Position numbers and translations under genes: made by a program. From a virus: a DNA stretch of 64,000 nt. Below are positions 43,277 through 48,865 of the stretch, piece by piece. The DNA lies in IMG/VR virus record IMGVR_UViG_3300037504_001229, positions 26,580-90,579 of that record. One strand, written 5' to 3'. The notes under the pieces are model-generated. The model was not told the origin of the DNA, made no database searches, and saw only the letters and a list, made by a program, of their open reading frames with translations. Every line of letters starts with the position of its first letter. Positions within the stretch are counted from its first letter, which is position 1.

Positions 43277-43348
43277 AGTGGCTTCGACTTTTTCTAAGAC
43301 CCGCAAAGGGTACGAGAAAGGAACTGGGTTCGACCCCCAGCATCTCCA
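43268..43348 (+). ncRNA. Minimal tmRNA-like RNA: tRNA-like domain without an mRNA-like domain
   Basis: The 81-nt RNA has a 7-bp acceptor stem GGGGATG (43268-43274) / CATCTCC (43341-43347), including G3-U70, the alanine identity pair, plus discriminator A. Instead of a D-arm it has GAGAGTGGCTTCGAC, which matches the tmRNA 5' signature GG-TTCGAC. The T-arm is CTGGG/CCCAG with loop TTCGACC. In place of a reading frame and pseudoknots there is a short helix TTTTTCT/AGAAAGG capped by an ACCC-GCAAA-GGGT hairpin. A complete bacterial tmRNA is several times longer. Confidence 0.7.
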
Positions 43349-43398
43349 AAGGCTACGTTGTAGCTGGCAAATATTTTATTTAAATGGAGGACATTATT

Positions 43399-43800
43399 AT
43401 GTCTAACAAAATTGATTTCATTAGTGCACGGGCTGAAAGTATCTGCAAGGGAAAGGGTCGTGTCCATGGAGATTTCTACTTTCAGTATTCTACCAAGTCC
43501 CCAAAAAATAGGAACGGGGTTATGAATGTTTATATGAGCCCCGCTATTGCTAAAGCAGCTGATCTTAGGGAAAATGATATGGTAGATTGTGGCTTTCACC
43601 CTAAGACTGGAAAAGTTGTAGTAGCAAGGATTACTGACAAAAATCAGAGGCATTCACTTCTTAGGTATACTCCTAACAATAAGAGACTACGGTTTTCCTT
43701 TACACCGAGTGAGGAGTTTGTTAAAAGATTGTTTCCTAACGGTGAAACAATTTATGAACCTTCTAAGGTTCAGCCTAATCATGAGTTTATTCTCATTTAG
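43399..43800 (+). CDS. Hypothetical basic protein
   Basis: 133 residues from the ATG at 43399, chosen because GGAGG lies just upstream; an in-frame ATG at 43384 is too close to it. Segments KIDFISARAES and FTPSEEFVKRLFPNG. Codon use is noticeably richer in G/C than neighbours. It lies between two structured RNAs, so it may be an RNA-associated protein, though no motif proves it. Confidence 0.75.
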   Translation: MSNKIDFISARAESICKGKGRVHGDFYFQYSTKSPKNRNGVMNVYMSPAIAKAADLRENDMVDCGFHPKTGKVVVARITDKNQRHSLLRYTPNNKRLRFSFTPSEEFVKRLFPNGETIYEPSKVQPNHEFILI

Positions 43801-43818
43801 GAAATAGGTTATTATGCG

Positions 43819-43973
43819 GCAGGATTCCACGGAGGAAGGTCGGGGCATTGATGCCCTAATATGTGCGACCCACTTCAGATACAGTGGAGCGGAGGCGAAA
43901 GCAAAGATGTGACGAAGCTGTATACAGTGAAACCCTTCGATAGTTTATAGTAGTTTATTTCTTGGGATCCTGC
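43819..43973 (+). ncRNA. P1-closed structured RNA with RNase P-like conserved motifs
   Basis: A 10-bp closing stem GCAGGATTCC (43819-43828) / GGGATCCTGC (43964-43973). Directly inside is GGAGGAAGGTCGGGGC, two changes from the CR-I box of RNase P RNA (GAGGAAAGTCCGGGC). Further on, AAAGATGTGACGAAG and TACAGTGAAACCCTTC line up with the CR-IV and CR-V boxes (AGA-AATGA, ACAGAA). Hairpins GGGCA-TTGA-TGCCC, CCACT/AGTGG and CGAAG/CTTCG are also present. The specificity domain of a normal bacterial RNase P RNA is absent. Identity is tentative. Confidence 0.4.
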
Positions 43974-43982
43974 TTTATTATT

Positions 43983-44055
43983 TGGTCTGTAGCTGAGTTG
44001 GTACAGCACCTGACTGTTAATCAGGAGATCGATAGTTCGAGTCTATCCAGACCAG
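43983..44055 (+). tRNA. tRNA-Asn (GUU)
   Basis: 73 nt. Acceptor TGGTCTG/CAGACCA, D stem GCTG/CAGC, anticodon stem CCTGA/TCAGG with loop CTGTTAA (GTT). Discriminator G. CCA not encoded. Confidence 0.92.
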
Positions 44056-44072
44056 ATAGGAGTTTTTCATGA

Positions 44073-44474
44073 ATGAAAAAACTTATTGAATGGATAAAAA
44101 ATGCACCTTTAGAAGAACTTACAAAAGAATTAGAATCATGTGGAGTTGAATTTATGGAAGAAAAAAAATATGTAACGATTACTTTAAACTTAGAGTTAAA
44201 ACTTATACATCAATTGTATGGATTTGCTATTGCATACAACACTACAATAGATGAAGTAATAAATATGATGCTAAAAGAATATATAGAAAAGCATCCTATA
44301 AAAGGAGAAGTTAATAAAAAAGGAATAGAAATTTGTGAATGGAAATGGGATGAGTCATTACGTAGAGGATATGGGGGGTATAAAACTTCTTGTGGGGTTA
44401 TTTCTTCCCATTCAAATTTTCCTTCTTATAATTGTAGGTTTTGTGGTAGAGAAAAAAGGGAAATAGAAAATTAG
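44073..44474 (+). CDS. Hypothetical protein with C-terminal cysteines
   Basis: 133 residues. The N-terminal 80 are helical (EWIKNAPLEELTKELE), followed by a region with Cys residues and a final CRFCGR pair that could bind zinc with an earlier Cys. Its stop codon shares the first base of the tRNA-Arg gene. Unknown. Confidence 0.7.
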   Translation: MKKLIEWIKNAPLEELTKELESCGVEFMEEKKYVTITLNLELKLIHQLYGFAIAYNTTIDEVINMMLKEYIEKHPIKGEVNKKGIEICEWKWDESLRRGYGGYKTSCGVISSHSNFPSYNCRFCGREKREIEN

Positions 44475-44550
44475 GCCCCATAGCTCAGTGGAATTAAAGA
44501 GCAGTTGACTTCTAATCAACAGGTCGAAGGTTCGAGTCCTTCTGGGGTCG
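44474..44550 (+). tRNA. tRNA-Arg (UCU)
   Basis: 77 nt. Acceptor GGCCCCA/TGGGGTC (one G-U), D stem GCTC/GAGC, anticodon stem GTTGA/TCAAC with loop CTTCTAA (TCT) for AGA codons, which are common in this AT-rich genome. Discriminator G. Confidence 0.92.
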
Positions 44551-44599
44551 AAAAAGAATAAAAATATAGATTATTTAAAATAATAGAGGTTAAAAAATT

Positions 44600-44749
44600 A
44601 TGTTACATAAAAAGATTACAATTGAAGAAATAAGAAAATCAATAGAAAATCAACTTGAAGAAATCATTGAGATGCATAAGAAAATACGTGCTGGCACATA
44701 CAAACCAGAGTCAAAAGTCGATGTGATAGGAGAAAAAAATGTTACATGA
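44600..44749 (+). CDS. Hypothetical small protein
   Basis: 49 residues, mostly helical and charged (EEIRKSIENQLEEIIEM). The ATG has AGAGG nearby. It overlaps the next gene by 11 bp, with both starts reading ATGTTACAT, suggesting a local duplication of the start region. Unknown. Confidence 0.6.
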   Translation: MLHKKITIEEIRKSIENQLEEIIEMHKKIRAGTYKPESKVDVIGEKNVT

Positions 44750-44951
44750 GAAAATGACGAGAGAGGAAGTTTATAAAAATGGAGATTTAATTATTGAAAG
44801 AATTGCTGATGTAATTTTTAATCCTAAATATGATACAGAGGATTCAGATTATGCAGTACAACTATTTTTTGAATATATTATAAATTTTCAGGATAGTTAT
44901 ACAAAAGATGATCTTAAACTAGCATTATATAGTCTTTGGAATAAATACTAA
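44739..44951 (+). CDS. Hypothetical small protein
   Basis: 70 residues, acidic and helical (DSDYAVQLFFEYIINFQD), with the AGGAG site inside the previous gene. Its start resembles that of the preceding gene. No family recognised. Confidence 0.68.
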   Translation: MLHEKMTREEVYKNGDLIIERIADVIFNPKYDTEDSDYAVQLFFEYIINFQDSYTKDDLKLALYSLWNKY

Positions 44952-44975
44952 TGAATAATTTTAATGGAGGAAAAA

Positions 44976-45173
44976 ATGAAAGAACAAATTGATCAAGTAA
45001 TTCAATTTGCTAATTTAGCAGCAGAATCTGCTATAACTAATAAGATACCTAGTGTAACTGCAAAACTTGCTAAAGAGTATTTTAAAGAGTTTAAGGAAGT
45101 TGGGTTTAACGAGAAACAAGCATTTATTATGGTTAAGGAACTTATAAGCCAAGGAATTTTTCCTAGGGAGTAA
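44976..45173 (+). CDS. Conserved small helical phage protein
   Basis: 65 residues from ATG 44976, preferred over 44964 because GGAGG precedes it at the right spacing. The pattern LAKEYFKEFKEVGFNEKQAF, then MVKELISQG, occurs in unnamed phage proteins. Probably a small helical adaptor; role unknown. Ends 6 bp before tRNA-Leu. Confidence 0.72.
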   Translation: MKEQIDQVIQFANLAAESAITNKIPSVTAKLAKEYFKEFKEVGFNEKQAFIMVKELISQGIFPRE

Positions 45174-45179
45174 ACGATA

Positions 45180-45268
45180 TGCCCAAGTGATGGAATGGGA
45201 TACATGCCAGACTTAAAATCTGGTGCTCATAATATAGAGATTGGGGGTTCAAATCCCTCCTTGGGCAA
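45180..45268 (+). tRNA. tRNA-Leu (UAA)
   Basis: 89 nt class II tRNA. Acceptor TGCCCAA/TTGGGCA, anticodon stem CCAGA/TCTGG with loop CTTAAAA (TAA), and a long variable arm. Discriminator A. Confidence 0.93.
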
Positions 45269-45277
45269 TAAGTGTAA

Positions 45278-45349
45278 GGATCATTAGTTCAGAAGTTAGA
45301 ACAGAGGATTGTCGATCCTCAGACACGAGTTCGATTCTCGTATGGTCCG
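45278..45349 (+). tRNA. tRNA-Asp (GUC)
   Basis: 72 nt. Acceptor GGATCAT/ATGGTCC (one T-G pair), D stem GTTC/GAAC, anticodon stem GAGGA/TCCTC with loop TTGTCGA (GTC), T-loop TTCGATT. Discriminator G as expected for Asp. Confidence 0.92.
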
Positions 45350-45353
45350 ATAA

Positions 45354-45438
45354 GGGAAGTTGGCAGAGTGGTCAATTGCACCAGACTGTAAATCTGGCGT
45401 CCTAACGGGCTACGAAGGTTCGAATCCTTCACTTCCCA
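45354..45438 (+). tRNA. tRNA-Tyr (GUA)
   Basis: 85 nt class II tRNA with a long variable arm. Acceptor GGGAAGT/ACTTCCC, anticodon stem CCAGA/TCTGG with loop CTGTAAA (GTA). Discriminator A. Confidence 0.93.
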
Positions 45439-45466
45439 ATAAAAAATTTTTATAAGGAGAAAGAAA

Positions 45467-45643
45467 ATGGATACGGAAGTTTCGTTGGAAGTAGAACTTA
45501 CAGATGGAACCGAAAGGAGCTACAGTAGTGTGAAAGGTTTTAAGATCGAGTATACAGGATCGTTATTGTCTTTCAAGTTTAACGGAATAACTTATTACAT
45601 TCCTACTTGTAATATAGTTTGTTTTAAAACAGAAAAAGTTTAA
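45467..45643 (+). CDS. Small beta-rich hypothetical protein
   Basis: 58 residues after AAGGAG, probably a small all-beta domain (VSLEVELTDG, FKIEYTGSLLSFKFNG). It lies between tRNA-Tyr and tRNA-Gln. No family recognised. Confidence 0.68.
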   Translation: MDTEVSLEVELTDGTERSYSSVKGFKIEYTGSLLSFKFNGITYYIPTCNIVCFKTEKV

Positions 45644-45649
45644 AAAGTT

Positions 45650-45720
45650 TGACCTATCGTATAATGGTAGTACACAGGGTTTTGGTCCCTGAGGTGGTGG
45701 TTCGATTCCATCTAGGTCAG
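45650..45720 (+). tRNA. tRNA-Gln (UUG)
   Basis: 71 nt. Acceptor TGACCTA/TAGGTCA, D-arm GTA/TAC, anticodon stem CAGGG/CCCTG with loop TTTTGGT (TTG). Discriminator G. Confidence 0.9.
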
Positions 45721-45768
45721 TATTTGCATAGATAATACCTAGGCAATTTTATTTATGTAGATAATGCT

Positions 45769-45834
45769 TATAGTACCGAGGGGAATATGGGCGGTAGGGA
45801 ATGGAGAGGTAGCTCCTTTCGAGTAGGTACTATA
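45769..45834 (+). ncRNA. G-rich structured RNA, possibly a degenerate tRNA
   Basis: A perfect 9-bp closing stem TATAGTACC (45769-45777) / GGTACTATA (45826-45834). Inside, CGAGGGG pairs with CCTTTCG (two G-U pairs), and a TTCGAGT segment resembles a T-loop. The G runs (GGGG, GGG, GGG) are unusual in this AT-rich DNA and could form a quadruplex. No anticodon arm is evident. Either a decayed tRNA or a separate structured RNA. Confidence 0.45.
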
Positions 45835-45844
45835 TAGTATTTTT

Positions 45845-45919
45845 GGGCATTTAGCTCAGTATGGTAGTAGCAACGCCCTTTTAAGGCGTAGGTCCTAGGT
45901 TCAAATCCTAGAGTGCTCA
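45845..45919 (+). tRNA. tRNA-Lys (UUU)
   Basis: 75 nt. Acceptor GGGCATT/AGTGCTC with two wobble pairs, anticodon stem ACGCC/GGCGT with loop CTTTTAA (TTT), T-arm CTAGG/CCTAG. The D stem is short (GCT/AGC). Discriminator A. Confidence 0.88.
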
Positions 45920-45923
45920 ATAT

Positions 45924-45994
45924 CTCCTGATAACCAAGTGGTAAGGTGATAGATTGCAAATCTATTTTCGTAGGTTCAATTCCTACTCAGGAGT
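45924..45994 (+). tRNA. tRNA-Cys (GCA)
   Basis: 71 nt. Acceptor CTCCTGA/TCAGGAG, anticodon stem ATAGA/TCTAT with loop TTGCAAA (GCA), T-arm GTAGG/CCTAC. Discriminator T, the normal Cys identity base. Its 3' 22 nt recur in the broken tRNA at 46436. Confidence 0.92.
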
Positions 45995-46067
45995 TTAATG
46001 TAACATTATAAATTGTAATGTAACATCTATGATGTTAATAAGTAAAAAATAATGTTAAGGAGGAAAT

Positions 46068-46427
46068 ATGGGATTAAATATTTTTGGTTCTAATTGCAAA
46101 TGTAATTCGGTACCTTTTACAACTGTGGACAAAATTTCTAATGTAACAGGTAATCCTAATCCTAGAAACTTTGAGATTATTAAACTTAAAGAAATAGGAA
46201 AGTTTACTATAGCAGAAATTAAATACCCTGATTGTAATAATTATGAAGGACACAAAATATTATTATTTTATAATGTTAGAGAAGAGACAATTAGAAACTA
46301 TGATTTTTTAGACCCTCATTTTTGTGATAATAAAAAACATCTTTCTCCTATTGCAAGATTTGATCCTGAAATAGGTTGGAAGATGGCAAAGTTTTTTGCA
46401 GAGAAATTTATGGAAGAGTTAAACTAA
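46068..46427 (+). CDS. Hypothetical protein
   Basis: 119 residues after AAGGAGG. Early Cys residues (FGSNCKCNS) and later PDCNNYEG might bind zinc. Segments KIISNVTGNPNPR-like stretch and ARFDPEIGWKMAKFFAE. It lies among tRNAs. Unknown. Confidence 0.68.
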   Translation: MGLNIFGSNCKCNSVPFTTVDKISNVTGNPNPRNFEIIKLKEIGKFTIAEIKYPDCNNYEGHKILLFYNVREETIRNYDFLDPHFCDNKKHLSPIARFDPEIGWKMAKFFAEKFMEELN

Positions 46428-46435
46428 TATATTAT

Positions 46436-46507
46436 GCCCCTTTCGTATAATGGCTATTATAAGGGATTTCCAATCCAAAGATATCAGTTCAATTCCTACT
46501 CAGGAGT
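46436..46507 (+). pseudogene. Broken chimeric tRNA: Gly-like 5' part with tRNA-Cys tail
   Basis: The 5' two thirds (GCCCCTT, GTATAATGG D-arm, loop TTTCCAA with TCC anticodon) are Gly-like, similar to the intact tRNA-Gly at 47110. The final 22 nt (46487-46508) are identical to 45974-45995 of tRNA-Cys. The acceptor halves and T-stem halves do not pair, so it cannot fold correctly. This looks like recombination between two phage tRNA genes. Confidence 0.8.
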
Positions 46508-46522
46508 TAAAGGAGAACAAAA

Positions 46523-46666
46523 ATGAATAGAGAAGAAAAGAAATCTAAATATTTTTGTAGTACTTGTAGAAGAGAAGTAGATGATCCTCATAAAGATGTT
46601 AATGGAAAGGTTATTATTTTCCGTTGTCCTTTATGTGGGGAAGAAGTGGGGAGAAGAATGAAATGA
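46523..46666 (+). CDS. Small zinc-ribbon protein
   Basis: 47 residues after AAAGGAG. Two CxxC pairs (CSTC and CPLC) about 25 residues apart make a zinc ribbon, with a basic end (GRRMK). Its stop overlaps the start of the deformylase. Probably a nucleic-acid or protein-binding knuckle; unknown. Confidence 0.68.
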   Translation: MNREEKKSKYFCSTCRREVDDPHKDVNGKVIIFRCPLCGEEVGRRMK

Positions 46667-47109
46667 AACTTGTTAAACCAATAGAAGTAGAATATATAGA
46701 TTGTAAACCTGTATCTTCTGCTGATGCTAAACGAATACTAGAATATGATGTTCCAGATATGATTAAAATTGCAGAAGAACATGAGGGAGTAGGATTGGCT
46801 GCACCTCAAGTAGGAATAAGGAAAAGATTTTTTGTAATGAAATTTAACGAAGAGTGGAGAACTTTTTTTAATCCCACTTTAGTAAAAATAGATAATACTA
46901 AAATAAAGGATAAGGAAGGATGTCTTAACTACGAAAAAGGAAAAAAGTTTGTAGAAGTTAAGAGATTTAAAAGAGTTATGCTTATATATGAAGAATGGAG
47001 TAGTGTAAAAGAAACACTAGTAAAAAGAAAGGGAACCTTTTTTGATTTTGATGCAAGAGTAGTTCAACATGAGGTAGATCATTTAAATGGGAAAACTATA
47101 TTTGTATAA
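46663..47109 (+). CDS. def: Peptide deformylase
   Basis: 148 residues from the ATG at 46663, the ATGA overlap with the upstream stop; a longer TTG start at 46624 would not fit the family. All three motifs are present: GVGLAAPQVG (about 42-51), EGCLNY (about 85-90, metal Cys) and QHEVDH (about 135-140, metal His/Glu). It removes N-formyl groups from new proteins. Phage deformylases occur in marine and other viruses. Adjacent to tRNAs and with a GGQ protein elsewhere, it suggests a translation-support role. Confidence 0.92.
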   Translation: MKLVKPIEVEYIDCKPVSSADAKRILEYDVPDMIKIAEEHEGVGLAAPQVGIRKRFFVMKFNEEWRTFFNPTLVKIDNTKIKDKEGCLNYEKGKKFVEVKRFKRVMLIYEEWSSVKETLVKRKGTFFDFDARVVQHEVDHLNGKTIFV

Positions 47110-47180
47110 GTCAGTATGGTGTAATGGTAACATTAGAGATTTCCAATCTCAAGCTGAGGGTTCAATTCCCTCTACTGACT
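47110..47180 (+). tRNA. tRNA-Gly (UCC)
   Basis: 71 nt. Acceptor GTCAGTA/TACTGAC, anticodon loop TTTCCAA (TCC), T-arm GAGGG/CCCTC. One A-A mismatch in the anticodon stem. Starts 1 bp after the deformylase stop. Discriminator T. Confidence 0.88.
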
Positions 47181-47181
47181 T

Positions 47182-47253
47182 TGTAGGGTAGAGCAGTGGT
47201 AGCTTATCGGTCTCATAAGCCGATGGTCGCTGGTTCGAATCCAGCCCCTGCAA
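47182..47253 (+). tRNA. tRNA-Met (CAU) or Ile2
   Basis: 72 nt. Acceptor TGTAGGG/CCCTGCA (one T-G), anticodon stem TCGGT/GCCGA with loop CTCATAA (CAT), T-arm GCTGG/CCAGC. The anticodon CAT could be Met or, with lysidine, Ile. Discriminator A. Confidence 0.88.
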
Positions 47254-47254
47254 A

Positions 47255-47373
47255 AGAGTAGTTTTTGAGGTTTGCATGTTTCCGTGAGTAAAACCGGGTT
47301 TCACCTAAAGGGTAGCCTAAAGCTTGATCAACTTTAGGAAAAAGACATGAACCTAAAGTACCCTAACTACTCT
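47255..47373 (+). ncRNA. Structured RNA with probable pseudoknots, family unknown
   Basis: A perfect 9-bp closing stem AGAGTAGTT (47255-47263) / AACTACTCT (47365-47373). Inside: hairpin CCTAAAG/CTTTAGG (47316-47322 with 47332-47338), AGGGTA/TACCCT (47309-47314 with 47359-47364) and CATGT/ACATG (47275-47279 with 47345-47349). The last two cross each other, so at least one pseudoknot is implied. It sits between tRNA-Met and tRNA-Thr. No known family recognised by eye. Confidence 0.6.
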
Positions 47374-47378
47374 TATAT

Positions 47379-47450
47379 GCCCTTTAAGCATAAATGGTAA
47401 TGCACTGGACTTGTAATCCTGGTAAGGGGGTTCGATTCCCTCAAAGGGCT
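47379..47450 (+). tRNA. tRNA-Thr (UGU)
   Basis: 72 nt. Acceptor GCCCTTT/AAAGGGC, anticodon loop CTTGTAA (TGT), T-loop TTCGATT. One T-T mismatch in the anticodon stem. Discriminator T, less usual for Thr. Confidence 0.87.
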
Positions 47451-47452
47451 CT

Positions 47453-47525
47453 GTGACCATAGCTCAGGCGGAAGAGCAGAAGATTGTGATTCTTCAGGTC
47501 GGGGGTTCGATTCCCCTTGGTCACC
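47453..47525 (+). tRNA. tRNA-His (GUG)
   Basis: 73 nt. Acceptor GTGACCA/TGGTCAC, anticodon stem GAAGA/TCTTC with loop TTGTGAT (GTG), T-loop TTCGATT, discriminator C as in His. The -1 position is T rather than the encoded G usual in bacteria, so G-1 would have to be added or be absent. Confidence 0.88.
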
Positions 47526-47544
47526 TAAAAAATTTTTTGTTTAC

Positions 47545-47573
47545 TTTAAAACTAATAGAAAAAAGTATATAAT
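47545..47573 (+). promoter_or_regulatory. Promoter, CTTTAAA class
   Basis: TTTAAA (47545-47550), 17 bp ending GAAAAAAGTA, TATAAT (47568-47573), followed by AAATAGGAGGATG. It opens the repair unit after the tRNA array. Confidence 0.82.
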
Positions 47574-47595
47574 ATAAATAGGAGGATGAGTAAAT

Positions 47596-48075
47596 ATGCA
47601 GACTTTTTTTCCAGAAGAGGATATAAACAAGACAGTAAGATGTTTAGATAATAAAAGACTCGGAAAGCAGCGAGTTGAAACGATACAAATACTTAATATT
47701 TTACTAGGTATATCTCCAAATTCTTCATGGAAAAATCATCCTGCTGTTAAAATGTGGAAGGGATACGAGCCTTATTTAGTAAAAGTATACCTTAAAAAAG
47801 TTTTAGAAGAATGGGAAAGAAGAGGGTTCAGAAATACTAAATGTAAAAAACACTGGATTAATTTTATGTTAAATTCCAAAATAAGAGGGGAAAACGCTTT
47901 TAAGCCCCTTTGGATAAATAAAGAATTTTGTGAAGCTCATAAATCAAACTTAGTACGTAAAGATCCTGAACATTATAAAAAGTGGTTTCCTAATGTTTTA
48001 GATACTTTAAATTATAAATGGCCTGGAGGTACCAAAAATGAAGAAGAAAATAGAAAAGAAGGAGAGTTGTTTTAG
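47596..48075 (+). CDS. Pyrimidine dimer DNA glycosylase-like (DenV/Pyr_excise)
   Basis: 159 residues. MQTFFPEEDINKTVRCLDNK, RLGKQRVETIQILN and HPAVKMWKGYEP are typical of the Pyr_excise group related to T4 DenV, which incises UV dimers. The later KSNLVRKDPEHYKKWF is also conserved in this family. Overlaps the next gene by 38 bp. Confidence 0.85.
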   Translation: MQTFFPEEDINKTVRCLDNKRLGKQRVETIQILNILLGISPNSSWKNHPAVKMWKGYEPYLVKVYLKKVLEEWERRGFRNTKCKKHWINFMLNSKIRGENAFKPLWINKEFCEAHKSNLVRKDPEHYKKWFPNVLDTLNYKWPGGTKNEEENRKEGELF

Positions 48076-48271
48076 GGTAACTGATCATGCTATTCTTCGG
48101 TATCTGGAAAGAGTAAGAGGAATAGATATTGAGGAAGTAAGATCTTACTTAGAAAATAGTGAAAATGAAAAAATGAAAAAACAAGTAAAGATTCTTGGAG
48201 AAGGGTATTTTCCAATGGAGGATTGTAAGATTTATATTCAAAACAATACTGTAATTACAGTATTTGCATAG
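48038..48271 (+). CDS. Conserved small phage protein
   Basis: 77 residues. RVTDHAILRYLERVRGIDIEEVR is shared by many phage small proteins; ends with VITVFA. The N-terminal 12 residues are lysine-rich. Role unknown. It begins within the preceding gene. Confidence 0.75.
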   Translation: MKKKIEKKESCFRVTDHAILRYLERVRGIDIEEVRSYLENSENEKMKKQVKILGEGYFPMEDCKIYIQNNTVITVFA

Positions 48272-48293
48272 ATAGATTACTAATATTATAAGG

Positions 48294-48674
48294 ATGAGTG
48301 AGTTGAGACTTATTATAGCAGGAAGTAGAGACTGGAATAATTATAATATCCTCAGAGATATTACCAATGAAATACTAACAGATATTTATTTCAAGTCTCC
48401 ATTTACTTCAGTTCAAGTTATTTCAGGTACTGCTAGAGGAGCAGATCTACTGGGGGAGCAGTATGCAAAAGAATATAACTTTGATATAAAAAGATTTCCC
48501 GCTGACTGGGAAAAGTACGGTAAAAAAGCCGGGTTTCTTAGAAACATAGAAATGGCTAAAAATGCTGATGCTTGTATTGTATTTTGGGATGGAAAATCTA
48601 AGGGTTCAAGACATATGATAGATATAGCAGAGGAAAATAACTTATCCTTATATATAGTAAAGGAGAAAGAGTGA
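48294..48674 (+). CDS. SLOG/DUF2493 family protein (YspA-like)
   Basis: 126 residues. LIIAGSRDWNNY, VISGTARGADLLGEQYAK, FPADWEKYGKKAGFLRN and ACIVFWDGKSKGSRHMI give the DUF2493 (SLOG superfamily) pattern, which may bind nucleotides. Related to DprA/YspA. Function not settled; possibly nucleotide-signal sensing or a defence-related fold. Confidence 0.82.
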   Translation: MSELRLIIAGSRDWNNYNILRDITNEILTDIYFKSPFTSVQVISGTARGADLLGEQYAKEYNFDIKRFPADWEKYGKKAGFLRNIEMAKNADACIVFWDGKSKGSRHMIDIAEENNLSLYIVKEKE

Positions 48675-48865
48675 GAGAGATTTACAGGGTTAGCACTGTT
48701 TATGGAGCATTTGAGATTGAAACAGAATATGATAAAGTTATTAGATGTTCCCCTATTGCAGGATGGATGCTTGGAAAAAATATTAAGACTATAAAGCAAT
48801 GGGTAAAAAATAGAAACGGTGTTATTAGAAGACTAAATTTAGTGGAGGAAATAAGTGCAAGATAA
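48671..48865 (+). CDS. Hypothetical small protein
   Basis: 64 residues, GTG start overlapping the previous gene by 4 bp. Basic middle (WVKNRNGVIRRLNL) and VIRCSPIAGWMLG. Unknown phage family. Confidence 0.68.
   Translation: MREIYRVSTVYGAFEIETEYDKVIRCSPIAGWMLGKNIKTIKQWVKNRNGVIRRLNLVEEISAR

Noticed and set aside
43268-43348. A normal tRNA-Ser or other class II tRNA
   Set aside because: No anticodon arm can be placed; the only helix between acceptor and T-arm encloses a capping hairpin, and the D-arm region matches tmRNA rather than tRNA.
43294-43653. Reverse-strand ORF of 119 residues
   Set aside because: It runs antisense across the tmRNA-like RNA and the 43399 gene, has low-quality composition and no ribosome binding site.
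43819-43973. Coding piece of a split tmRNA
   Set aside because: There is no resume codon or tag-like reading frame and no acceptor-like end, and the boxes fit RNase P better.
46436-46507. Functional tRNA-Gly
   Set aside because: Acceptor and T-stem halves do not pair, and the tail is copied from tRNA-Cys.
46624-46662. N-terminal extension of peptide deformylase
   Set aside because: It starts at TTG, overlaps the zinc-ribbon gene in another frame, and does not match the family N-terminus; the ATG at 46663 does.
48285-48293. CTAATATTAT motif as a second late-type promoter shared by 37.36 and 48.28 kb
   Set aside because: Only two copies are seen and neither has a -35 at a sensible distance, so it cannot be supported.
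48413-48799. Reverse-strand ORF of 128 residues
   Set aside because: It is the antisense shadow of the SLOG gene and 48671 gene; no motif and no start signal.
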